In this document: piece after piece, positions 56,580 through 64,000 of the stretch
Layout of the letters: every line of letters starts with the position of its first letter
Position numbering within the stretch: the first letter of the stretch is position 1
NCBI GenBank assembly: GCA_900635495.1
Contig: LR134136.1
Span: 992,001 to 1,056,000, forward strand
Direction: 5' to 3'
DNA from: Atlantibacter hermannii
Lineage (GTDB): Bacteria > Pseudomonadota > Gammaproteobacteria > Enterobacterales > Enterobacteriaceae
DNA length: 64,000 nt
Made by a program: the position numbers and the translations under genes
Notes under the pieces: model-generated
Told to the model about the DNA's origin: nothing
What the model saw: only the letters and a program-made list of their open reading frames with translations
Databases searched by the model: none

Positions 56580-57702
56580 AGCTAATGACCTCTACGCGGG
56601 GCGCAACCAGGCGCAGCGCATCCAGCAACGTGCGATCAATGCTGGCGGCGGGGGTTTCCGCGCACAACAGAATGCGATCGAACTGCTGATGCGCGACGTT
56701 ATAGACAAAATTGGCAATGCCGAGGCCGTAATTATCCGTAAAGGCAATGGCGGACTGGATGGCGAAACCGGTCGCGATCGGCGAGCGGGTGGTGGAACTG
56801 TATTTTACGGCGGCACCGGCTTTTTCCAGCCGTTCAGCCAGTAAAAACGGTTCCCAGACAAATTCGCCGGTGCCCAGCACCAGGATCTTTTCGCCCGCAC
56901 GGGGGGTGATGTGCGTGCCCAGATCGCCTGACGGGGCCACCATGCCCAGCCGTCCCCAGCTTTGGCGACCGGTGATGGGTACGCTGCCGGTGGCCGTCAC
57001 GTTTACCGCAGGCATCACCGGAACTGGGGCCGAGGGATTGGGCTCCCAGTGCCAGTCACCCCGCACCAGCGAGACGGTGTGCAGGGGCAGCGCGCAACGC
57101 TGTGCCAGCGCGTCGCCGCTCCAGTCGGTAAGCGTGACCGCGACGACGTTCGTCAGCTGCGATAAGCCGGCGTTTTGTAGCGCTTCAAGCAGATTAATAA
57201 ACGTATTGCCAGTAGTGGCTTCATCGTCGATTAAGACCAGCGTCCGGGCATTCAGCACCCGGCGGCGCAGTTCGGCGTCGTCAGGCAAATAGATCAGATG
57301 ATCGGTGGCGTGGCTGTGGTTTTCTTTAAATTCGCACAGCAGTTCGCCGGGGACAGGGTGGCGCGTCGAGGTTAGATAGACCGGTTCCGCCACGTGGCGA
57401 CGCAGTTCGTCAAACACGCCAGCCCCCAGACCAACGGCAGTTTCCGCCATGCCGATAAACAACACCGGGCCTGTATCAGGAACCGGAAACTGCTCGGCCA
57501 GCTGCCGGTAAACCGATCGCATAATGCCAGGCGCGACCGGAATATGGCGGCCCAGCACTTTGCTGACAAATAAGAAGGCGCGTTTAGGATTACGGCGCTC
57601 AGCCATCTCGAACAGCTCATCCAGATGACGCATCCCGCCAGTGGGCGTCACGCGTAACGTGCCGCTGGACAGCGTTCGGCTCCAGGGCTGAAATTCACTC
57701 AT
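56572..57702 (-). CDS. phosphoribosyltransferase with TRSP domain (Ter module)
   Basis: 376 residues from the ATG at 57702; the ATG two codons earlier directly abuts AAGGA, while this one is correctly spaced. The N-terminal PRTase has the PRPP-binding VLIDDEATTGNTF. The C-terminal part (ILVLGTGEFVWEPFLLAERL, YSSTTRSPIATGFAI) carries the TRSP motif that names the domain. Suggests ribosyl transfer in the Ter-associated pathway. Overlaps the ATP-grasp gene's end and the HAD gene. Confidence 0.85.
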   Translation of the reverse strand: MSEFQPWSRTLSSGTLRVTPTGGMRHLDELFEMAERRNPKRAFLFVSKVLGRHIPVAPGIMRSVYRQLAEQFPVPDTGPVLFIGMAETAVGLGAGVFDELRRHVAEPVYLTSTRHPVPGELLCEFKENHSHATDHLIYLPDDAELRRRVLNARTLVLIDDEATTGNTFINLLEALQNAGLSQLTNVVAVTLTDWSGDALAQRCALPLHTVSLVRGDWHWEPNPSAPVPVMPAVNVTATGSVPITGRQSWGRLGMVAPSGDLGTHITPRAGEKILVLGTGEFVWEPFLLAERLEKAGAAVKYSSTTRSPIATGFAIQSAIAFTDNYGLGIANFVYNVAHQQFDRILLCAETPAASIDRTLLDALRLVAPRVEVISYE

Positions 57703-58771
57703 GGGCATTCCTTTCAGAAAACAGATTGGCCAGCGTGGGTTCCCAGATCACCGCTTCGGTGATTGGCCTGACGATAGCCGGTGTAAAAGCGCGCTCCGTT
57801 TCATCGAGCACGTCCTGCTGGCTCATCAGCCCTAACTGGCGGAAAGCAAACAGGCCGGGCAGGTTGACGCCGCCAGCCCGGGTATAACCGATGCCGCCGG
57901 AAGGACGCATATTAATTTCGAGCAGCAACGGTTTGCCGCTGGCGTTATTGCGGGTTTGCACATTGACCAGCCCATCGGCCTTCATAATGCGGGCACAGGC
58001 TTTTGCCAGTTCAAACGCCTCGCCGTGGTTTTCCAGATATTGCACCGAGCCCTCTTTACGACGGCCCACCGCCGCCAGGACCTGGCCGTCCTCGACCAGC
58101 ATATCCACTGAATATTCCGGGCCGGGCAGATACGGCATCAGCACCAGCGGCTCGAACTCACCGGCCTGCTCCAGCGCGCTGAGATAAAAGCGTGCATTCA
58201 CTTTACGGCTGTCGGGATGGGTGAAATGCGCCATGGGCGAAACCGTTTCATCAAACCGCCAGAATCCCATGCCATAAATACCTTTTACCGGCTTCACACA
58301 CAGCGATTTACTGGCGAACGGCGAACGGGCAAGCAGCGCGCGCAGGTCGTTTACCGAATCCACGCGCAGGGAAGGGACCACCGGCAATCCGGCTTTTTCC
58401 ATCGCATGGGCGTATTCAACTTTATCGTCGGCGAGTTCAAACATGGCGGGATGTCGGGAGCCGGTGGTGAGCGTTGCGCCACTCGCCGTAATTTCAGCGC
58501 GATGGGCTTCGAACCAGGCGGCGTGGCGTCCGGTATGAATCGCTTTAACACCTAAGGCGTTAACCGTATTCAGGATAAACGCCAGCCGGTCATTGTCGTC
58601 TTGCGGCTCAATCAGGGCGATATCCGCCTGAGACAGGATCTCATGGCGATCGTTACGGTGCGACGCAATCACCGTCACATCGGTCTGCTTACGCTTAGCG
58701 AACGCGCGTATGCCCAGGATCAGATCGCGCTGGGAGGACAAGCTTTCCATAAGCCAGATTGTAGGGGTCAT
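57695..58771 (-). CDS. ATP-grasp ligase of the Ter module
   Basis: 358 residues. ATP-grasp fold with CVKPVKGIYGMGFWRF (ATP-binding loop), YLPGPEYSVDMLVEDG and the Mg-binding PLLLEINMRPSGGIGYTRAG. It probably joins a carboxylate to an amine or other nucleophile at the cost of ATP. First gene of the five-gene operon, divergent from terZ. Confidence 0.88.
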   Translation of the reverse strand: MTPTIWLMESLSSQRDLILGIRAFAKRKQTDVTVIASHRNDRHEILSQADIALIEPQDDNDRLAFILNTVNALGVKAIHTGRHAAWFEAHRAEITASGATLTTGSRHPAMFELADDKVEYAHAMEKAGLPVVPSLRVDSVNDLRALLARSPFASKSLCVKPVKGIYGMGFWRFDETVSPMAHFTHPDSRKVNARFYLSALEQAGEFEPLVLMPYLPGPEYSVDMLVEDGQVLAAVGRRKEGSVQYLENHGEAFELAKACARIMKADGLVNVQTRNNASGKPLLLEINMRPSGGIGYTRAGGVNLPGLFAFRQLGLMSQQDVLDETERAFTPAIVRPITEAVIWEPTLANLFSERNAHE

Positions 58772-59096
58772 TTTTTATTACCGATGGGGCGAAAGGGAGT
58801 GTCTACAGTTAGCTTATAAGTCTAGGAAGCGGTAGAAAAGATGTCAATCATATTATGATTTCAAATGTGTTCACCAAAAATCATTGAAAAAAGTGATGGT
58901 TTTACGGCGTTCCTGTAAAAGGAATGCGTGATAATTTTTTTGTAATGTATTAATTATTATGTAATTTACTTTTCTTTGAAAATTAGCGTCTAAAATGATC
59001 TTGTTCATTAACACCATCATGATATGATTTTTAGCTGATGGATTTTGATGTAAAAACGTAGCCTTTTTTCAAGAGCAACTTTATGGAGATCTGACC
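58772..59096. promoter_or_regulatory. divergent ter control region with two ATCAT-N3-ATGAT dyads
   Basis: 325 AT-rich bases between the ATP-grasp gene and terZ. A perfect 15-base palindrome AATCATATTATGATT lies at 58846-58860; its core ATCAT-ATT-ATGAT recurs as ATCAT-GAT-ATGAT at 59016-59028. One copy is next to each divergent operon, as expected of a shared operator. TerW is the obvious candidate protein. A GGAG precedes the terZ ATG. Confidence 0.6.
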
Positions 59097-59681
59097 ATGG
59101 TTTCATTAACCAAAAACCAAACTGTTTCACTTTCCAAGCAATCGTCGGCGTTAAATCAGCTGCATTTCGGCCTGGGCTGGGATCCCATCAAGAAAAAAGG
59201 GATGTTTGGCAAACTGTTTGGCGGTAATGATTCCATCGATCTCGATGCGGGCTGCGTTCTGCTGGATAAATCGGGTGCGAAAATCGATACCGTCTGGTTC
59301 CGTAAACTGAAATCTTCCTGCAACTCTGTGATTCACAGTGGCGATAACTTAACGGGCGAAGGCGATGGCGACGATGAAGTGATTCGCGTCGATCTGACGC
59401 GTTTACCTGCGCAGGTGGAATATCTGGCGTTTACCGTCAACAGCTTCCGTGGTCAGAGCTTTAACGATGTAGAAAATGCCTTCTGCCGCGTGGTCGATCA
59501 AAACAACAAAGAGCTGGCGCGTTATCAGTTGAATGAGCAAGGCTCTCATACCGGGATTGTGATTGCGTCGCTGCGCCGCAACAACGGCGAATGGGATTTT
59601 ACCGCGCTGGGCAAAGCCTGTAGCGGCCGTACTATTGACGACATGCACAACGACATCGTCGCGGCAGTGGTGCGCTCATGA
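59097..59681 (+). CDS. terZ: tellurium resistance protein TerZ
   Basis: 194 residues, one TerD-type beta-sandwich. The Ca2+-binding acidic loop SGDNLTGEGDGDDEVI is present, as are LHFGLGWDPI and LDAGCVLLDKSG. Part of the TerZABCDE stress complex, which works at the inner membrane with TerC. Overlaps terA by four bases. Confidence 0.95.
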   Translation: MVSLTKNQTVSLSKQSSALNQLHFGLGWDPIKKKGMFGKLFGGNDSIDLDAGCVLLDKSGAKIDTVWFRKLKSSCNSVIHSGDNLTGEGDGDDEVIRVDLTRLPAQVEYLAFTVNSFRGQSFNDVENAFCRVVDQNNKELARYQLNEQGSHTGIVIASLRRNNGEWDFTALGKACSGRTIDDMHNDIVAAVVRS

Positions 59682-60844
59682 ATATGACCGCGGGAGGCAA
59701 TGCCTCCGTTCCCTCTCAAACGTTGACGGTACGCGTGCTGTCCGGCGCGGCGGTGGACGCCTCTGCGTTCCGGCTGTTCGCCACCGGCAAAGTTAATGGC
59801 GATGCCGACATGGTGTTTTACGGCCAGCCGAAAAACGATGACGGCACCATTGCGCTCAGCAACGAGGGCAATAACACCGCGTTTACCGTGGATCTGAACC
59901 GTCTTAAAGCGGATGTACAAAAAGTGGCGTTTACCGTCACCTGCGACGGCAACCAAACCGTGGCGGGATTACAACGTCTGGCGATTCAGGTTGAAGCCGC
60001 AGGCGAAGTGTTGCTCAGCGGCGTGGTCGATCTGAATGGCCGCCAGGAAGCCGCGCTGATTTTGGGTGAACTGTATCGCCGCAATAGCGAATGGAAATTC
60101 CGTTTTATCGCCCAGGGCTTTAACGGTGGCCTGAAGCCGCTGGCGGAGCATTTCGGCGTGGATGTGGCGGACAGTCCGGCCCCGACGGCAGCCCCTGCGC
60201 CGACCTCAGCGCCAGCTCCGACGCCGGCACCGTCTAAGATCAATCTCAGCAAAGTTTCTCTGACCAAAGAGAAACCGGCGATCAGCCTGACCAAGCGGGA
60301 TAACTTCGGTGAGATCCGCATCAACCTGAACTGGCATCGCGGCAATCCGGCCACCGGTCTGCGCGCCGTATTCGGCGGTAATAAAGGCATCGACCTGGAT
60401 CTGGGCGCGTTTATCGAACTGAGCGACGGCTACAAAACCGTGATTCAGGCGTTGGGCAATCGCTTTGGTGCAATGGACAGCGAGCCTTATGTGCAGTTGC
60501 AGGGCGACGATCGCACCGGCGAATTTTCTACAGGCGAATGGCTGCACGTTAACGGTCGCGAGTGGAAACACATCCGCGAAGTGCTGATTTTCGCTTTTAT
60601 TTACGAAGGCGTTCCGAGCTGGGACAAAACCGACGGCGTGGTCACGCTGTTTATTCCTGACCAACCGCCGATTGAAACACGTATGACCGAAGGGCAGAAC
60701 AACCGCAACATGTGTGCCATCGCCCGTCTGGTCAACGAAAACGGCAATATAAAAGTAGAACGAATTAACCAGTTCTTTAATGGACATAGTGATATGGACA
60801 AGGCGTTCGGCTGGGGCTTTAGCTGGAAAGCAGGCTCCAAATAA
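59678..60844 (+). CDS. terA: tellurium resistance protein TerA
   Basis: 388 residues, two TerD-like domains joined by a Pro/Ala-rich linker (APTAAPAPTSAPAPTPAP) at about residues 170-187. The second domain has NLNWHRGN and LQGDDRTGEFSTGEW. Length equals the E. coli plasmid and island TerA proteins. The acidic loop is less complete than in TerZ and TerD. Confidence 0.94.
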   Translation: MNMTAGGNASVPSQTLTVRVLSGAAVDASAFRLFATGKVNGDADMVFYGQPKNDDGTIALSNEGNNTAFTVDLNRLKADVQKVAFTVTCDGNQTVAGLQRLAIQVEAAGEVLLSGVVDLNGRQEAALILGELYRRNSEWKFRFIAQGFNGGLKPLAEHFGVDVADSPAPTAAPAPTSAPAPTPAPSKINLSKVSLTKEKPAISLTKRDNFGEIRINLNWHRGNPATGLRAVFGGNKGIDLDLGAFIELSDGYKTVIQALGNRFGAMDSEPYVQLQGDDRTGEFSTGEWLHVNGREWKHIREVLIFAFIYEGVPSWDKTDGVVTLFIPDQPPIETRMTEGQNNRNMCAIARLVNENGNIKVERINQFFNGHSDMDKAFGWGFSWKAGSK

Positions 60845-60866
60845 TTTCTTTGGCAGAGGGTGACGT

Positions 60867-61322
60867 ATGAGTTTCTTCAATAAAGTAAAAGGGGCGTTCA
60901 ACGCCAGTCGCGACGAGTTAACCAAGCAGGTTGGCCGTTTCAAGAACAAAAAATTTATGCAGGGTACGGTAGCCGTCTGCGCGCGCATCGCAGTATCCAG
61001 CGACGGTGTCAGTTCAGAAGAGAAGCAGAAAATGATCGGTTTTCTGCGCGCGTCTGACGAGTTGAAAGTCTTCGATACCGCCGAGGTCATCGAGTTCTTT
61101 AACAAACTGGTGAGCAGCTTCGATTTCGATATGGAAATCGGCAAAGGCGAAACCATGAAGTACATCCTGGCGCTGAAAGATCAGCCTGAAGCCGCCCAGC
61201 TGGCGGTACGCGTAGGGATTGCCGTCGCGAAAAGCGACGGTAATTTCGACCCGGACGAACAGAAAGCGGCGCGTGAAATTGCCATTGCTCTGGGTTTTGA
61301 ACCGGCCGAATTCGGTCTTTGA
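60867..61322 (+). CDS. terB: tellurium resistance protein TerB
   Basis: 151 residues, all-helical TerB fold: MSFFNKVKGAFNASRDELTK at the start, VAVCARIAVSSDGVSSEEKQ and GIAVAKSDGNFDPDEQKAAR with acidic metal-binding helices. It binds the TerC C-terminal face on the cytosolic side. 22 bases follow to terC. Confidence 0.95.
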   Translation: MSFFNKVKGAFNASRDELTKQVGRFKNKKFMQGTVAVCARIAVSSDGVSSEEKQKMIGFLRASDELKVFDTAEVIEFFNKLVSSFDFDMEIGKGETMKYILALKDQPEAAQLAVRVGIAVAKSDGNFDPDEQKAAREIAIALGFEPAEFGL

Positions 61323-61344
61323 TGTAATCTTGTAAGGGTTTTCT

Positions 61345-62388
61345 ATGGTATCTACGCATATTGGCTTCCCTACCGAAACGGTCATTGTGTTCGTCGCACT
61401 GGCTGTGGGAGCCATTTTTATCGACCTGTTCATGCACCGCCATGACAAACCGATTTCGCTGAAAAGCGCAGCGCTGTGGTCCGTTTTCTGGGTCGTGGTA
61501 GCGATGGCGTTCGCGGGTTTCCTCTATATTCACCATGGAGCGGAAGTCGCCAGCCTGTTTGTAACCGGTTATGCGCTTGAGAAAGTGCTGTCGGTCGATA
61601 ACCTGTTCGTGATGATGGCGATTTTCTCGTGGTTCGCCGTGCCGGATCGTTATCGCCACCGTGTGTTGTACTGGGGCATTATCGGCGCCATCGTGTTCAG
61701 GGGCATCTTCGTTGCGATTGGTACCGGCCTGCTGAGCCTTGGTCCATACGTTGAAGTCGTCTTTGCGCTGATTGTGGCCTGGACGGCCGTCATGATGCTG
61801 AAAAGCGGTGATGATGATGACGAGATTGAGGATTACTCCCAGCATCTCGCCTACCGAATGGTGAAGCGCTTCTTCCCAATCTGGCCGAAACTGAGAGGGC
61901 ACGCCTTCCTGTTGAACCAGAAAGAGGTGGATGAAGAGCTGGCGAAGCCGGAAAACAAAGACATTACTATTGGTCGTGGGCAAAAAGCCGCGCTGTACGC
62001 GACACCGCTGATGCTGTGTGTGGCGGTCGTGGAGCTGTCGGACGTGATGTTCGCTTTCGACTCCGTACCGGCCATTATCGCGGTCAGCCGCGAGCCGCTG
62101 ATTGTCTATAGCGCCATGATGTTCGCTATCCTCGGCCTGCGTACGTTGTACTTTGTTCTGGAAGCCCTTAAGCAGTACCTGGTTCACCTGGAAAAAGCCG
62201 TTATTGTGTTACTGTTCTTCATCGCCGCTAAACTGGGGCTGAACGCAACGGACCATATCTGGCACCACGGTTTTAATATTTCGGCAACGACGAGCCTGTT
62301 TGTGGTTCTGGGTGTGCTTGCGTTGGGTATCGTGGCGAGCATTATGTTCCCCGGCAAACCCGATTCTGAGGAGAAGAAGGAGGGCTAA
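61345..62388 (+). CDS. terC: integral membrane tellurium resistance protein TerC
   Basis: 347 residues, about nine membrane helices, with KVLSVDNLFVMMAIFSWF and VAVVELSDVMFAFDSVPAI, in which the acidic residues within helices are the family mark. TerC is the membrane anchor of the Ter complex and a relative of metal transporters (Alx/MeeF family) supporting exported metalloproteins. Confidence 0.95.
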   Translation: MVSTHIGFPTETVIVFVALAVGAIFIDLFMHRHDKPISLKSAALWSVFWVVVAMAFAGFLYIHHGAEVASLFVTGYALEKVLSVDNLFVMMAIFSWFAVPDRYRHRVLYWGIIGAIVFRGIFVAIGTGLLSLGPYVEVVFALIVAWTAVMMLKSGDDDDEIEDYSQHLAYRMVKRFFPIWPKLRGHAFLLNQKEVDEELAKPENKDITIGRGQKAALYATPLMLCVAVVELSDVMFAFDSVPAIIAVSREPLIVYSAMMFAILGLRTLYFVLEALKQYLVHLEKAVIVLLFFIAAKLGLNATDHIWHHGFNISATTSLFVVLGVLALGIVASIMFPGKPDSEEKKEG

Positions 62389-62438
62389 TCTTCCTTTTTC
62401 TCAGACGAAGAAAAATATTAACCAGAGAGGATTTAACA

Positions 62439-63017
62439 ATGAGTGTTTCTCTTTCTAAAGGCGGGAATGTTTCCCTGAGCAAAGCGGCGCCAACCATGAA
62501 GAACGTTCTGGTTGGCCTGGGTTGGGACGTCCGTGCGACCGATGGTCAGGACTTTGACCTTGATGCTTCTGCTTTCCTGCTTTCCGCCAGTGGAAAAGTA
62601 CGCAGCGACGCCGATTTCATTTTCTACAACAATCTGAAATCTGCTGACGGCTCTGTCACGCATACCGGTGACAACCGTACCGGTGAAGGCGACGGCGATG
62701 ATGAATCATTGAAAATCAAACTGGATTTAATCCCGGCCGACGTCGACAAAATTGTCTTCGTGGTCACTATTCACGACGCGCAGGTGCGCCGTCAAAGCTT
62801 CGGTCAGGTGTCAGGCGCATTTATCCGTCTGGTAAATGACGACAACCAAACCGAAGTGGCGCGTTATGACCTGACCGAAGATGCCTCCACGGAAACCGCA
62901 ATGCTGTTTGGCGAACTCTATCGCCACAACACCGAGTGGAAATTCCGCGCGGTGGGTCAGGGTTATGCGGGCGGTCTGGGCTCAGTTTGTGCCCAGTACG
63001 GCATTAACGCGTCTTAA
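62439..63017 (+). CDS. terD: tellurium resistance protein TerD
   Basis: 192 residues, one TerD domain: VSLSKGGNVSLSKAAP, LVGLGWDV, TGDNRTGEGDGDDESL (calcium site) and LFGELYRHNTEWKFRAVGQG. Most similar to TerE next to it, the two being ancient duplicates. Confidence 0.96.
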   Translation: MSVSLSKGGNVSLSKAAPTMKNVLVGLGWDVRATDGQDFDLDASAFLLSASGKVRSDADFIFYNNLKSADGSVTHTGDNRTGEGDGDDESLKIKLDLIPADVDKIVFVVTIHDAQVRRQSFGQVSGAFIRLVNDDNQTEVARYDLTEDASTETAMLFGELYRHNTEWKFRAVGQGYAGGLGSVCAQYGINAS

Positions 63018-63078
63018 TGTATCTCTATAGCGGGCAGGTTATCTGCCCGTTTCTCTCCCTAAAAGCAGGAGCTTAACA

Positions 63079-63655
63079 ATGGCAGTTTCTCTCGTAAAAG
63101 GCGGTAACGTATCCCTCACTAAAGAAGCACCGACCATGAATATCGCCATGGCTGGCCTGGGCTGGGATGCGCGTGTGACTGACGGTCAGGGCTTCGACCT
63201 TGACGCTTCCGTATTTATGGTTGGTGAAGATGGTAAAGTGCTGAACGACAGCAGCTTCATCTTCTTTAACAACAAGCTGAGCGCCTGCGGCTCCGTTGAG
63301 CACCAGGGGCGACAACCGTACCGGTGAAGGCGACGGCGACGACGAGCAGATCAAAATCGATCTGGCTAAAGTGCCTGCTGAAGTGAAAAAGCTGGTTTTC
63401 GCGGTCACTATTTATGACGCGGAAGCCCGTAAGCAGAACTTCGGTATGGTAAGCAACAGCTATATGCGTATCTACAACAACGATAACGGCACCGAAATCG
63501 CCCGTTTCGATCTGTCTGAAGACGCTTCTACTGAAACCGCGATGATTTTTGGCGAGCTGTATCGCCACGGCGCAGAGTGGAAATTCAAAGCGGTAGGCCA
63601 GGGCTTTGCCGGCGGCTTGTCTGCGCTGGCGTCGCAGCACGGCGTTAACGTGTAA
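63079..63655 (+). pseudogene. terE: tellurium resistance protein TerE, one frameshift
   Basis: About 191 codons, nearly all conserved with TerD. The frame breaks at SVEHQGR because of one extra G in GGGG at 63306-63309; with three it reads EHQGDNRTGEGDGDDEQI, the intact calcium loop. A sequence error is the likelier cause, as the rest is pristine. Last gene; no terF follows. Confidence 0.9.
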
Positions 63656-63673
63656 CGTTAGCGCTTTGGCGAT

Positions 63674-63701
63674 AAAAAACCCCGGCATGCCGGGGTTTTT
63701 T
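63674..63701 (+). terminator. terminator of terZABCDE
   Basis: AAAACCCCGGC/GCCGGGGTTTT stem with a T-run, 18 bases after the terE stop. Confidence 0.9.
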
Positions 63702-63704
63702 GTT

Positions 63705-64000
63705 GGCTGGGGTTTAGGGCACGGGGTTATTCGGTTGAATGGTTCTGTTCGGTGGAATGGTTCCGTTCGCCTGGACTTTTAAGTCAGTCTTAAGCGCAGG
63801 TGTCGGCGAACGTGTCAGGGGCGCTCGCCGCCGCGCCCCCGACACCCCCGGCTCCCCCGAGCGAAATCGCCGCTTCGCGGATTACTCGGCCCATCCATGG
63901 GCCTCGCCCCTCCGGGGTCGCCGCAAGCGGCGTTCAAATTTGCTCCCGGCAAATTTGTCCTCGGCTTATCGCGTCCGGCTTCGGGTCGGGCGCGATGCTA
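63705..64000. repeat. run of short GC-rich hairpins
   Basis: No gene. At least four consecutive inverted repeats: GGCCCAT-CC-ATGGGCC (63888-63903), CCCC-TC-CGGGG-like (63907-63917), CGCCGC-AA-GCGGCG (63919-63932) and two copies of the palindrome CAAATTTG (63935-63942, 63950-63957). It also repeats GGTT-CTGTTCGGTGG-type words around 63730-63770. Its role is unknown. Confidence 0.55.

Noticed and set aside
60206..61165. 319-codon minus-strand frame over terA and terB
   Set aside because: Antisense shadow, low-complexity Arg/Ala-rich stretches, no start signals.
61099..62187. 362-codon minus-strand frame opposite terB and terC
   Set aside because: Shadow of two well-recognised ter genes; composition rich in His, Gln and Arg, typical of antisense translation.
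1..64000. CRISPR array, tRNA or rRNA genes
   Set aside because: I looked for regularly spaced direct repeats, tRNA-like cloverleafs with GTTCRA arms and rRNA words, and saw none I could support; a covariance-model search would be decisive.

Overview
The window looks like chromosome of a member of the Enterobacteriaceae. The NanA, NanT, NanE, NanK, NanR, NepI, YicL and PgaABCD proteins closely resemble their Escherichia/Salmonella counterparts, and the triple GGTATA operator of NanR is present. I cannot fix the genus: the treZ-treY-glgX cluster, a chromosomal class A beta-lactamase and a ter operon occur in several genera of the family. The left part (about 1-18.3 kb) is an AT-rich mobile or accessory region; the rest has the GC-rich codon use of an enterobacterial core, with the pga block in between.

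Region by region. (1) 1-4.5 kb: the end of a tyrosine recombinase, then a tight three-gene cluster (adenine methyltransferase, P-loop ATPase with zinc ribbon and helix-hairpin-helix, HEPN-like protein) that looks like an uncharacterised defence cassette. (2) 5-16 kb: two copies of one IS3-family element (IS407/IS1222-like) in opposite orientation bracket an arsRDABC operon, a decayed oxidoreductase gene and a large membrane protein gene beheaded by a second IS3-family element. (3) 16-17.6 kb: a translationally coupled pair, a SLATT-like two-helix membrane protein and a YejK/NdpA-type nucleoid-associated protein, again resembling a defence module. (4) 18.3-27.1 kb: the pgaABCD poly-N-acetylglucosamine operon with a GGDEF diguanylate cyclase and a Rob-like regulator. 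pgaA carries three single-base insertions, and pgaB and the regulator each carry an in-frame amber codon. (5) 27.4-32 kb: a coiled-coil J-domain-like protein, a class A beta-lactamase, a UV endonuclease and nepI. (6) 32.2-38.5 kb: a five-gene cell-envelope cluster (repeat protein, DUF3142, beta-barrel, Omp85-like barrel, DUF4056) of unknown purpose. (7) 38.9-45.3 kb: treZ-treY-glgX, which makes trehalose from glycogen or maltodextrin. (8) 45.4-53 kb: a YicL-like exporter, then sialic acid uptake and catabolism as nanR, nanA-nanT and a convergent rpiR regulator and nanE-nanK-nanQ. (9) 53.2-63.7 kb: the tellurite/stress system, with terW and the five-gene Ter-associated biosynthetic operon on the minus strand and terZABCDE on the plus strand, separated by a 325-base divergent control region holding two copies of ATCAT-N3-ATGAT. 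(10) The last 300 bases are a run of short GC-rich hairpins.

A window-wide oddity is ten single-base insertions or deletions, nearly all in short homopolymers, that break otherwise intact genes (pgaA three times, nepI, the Omp85-like gene, glgX twice, nanR, terE, one IS orfA). Two amber codons also lie exactly where a Dcm site CCAGG has become CTAGG. This pattern suggests read or assembly errors at least as strongly as real gene decay, so every 'pseudogene' call here should be read with that in mind.
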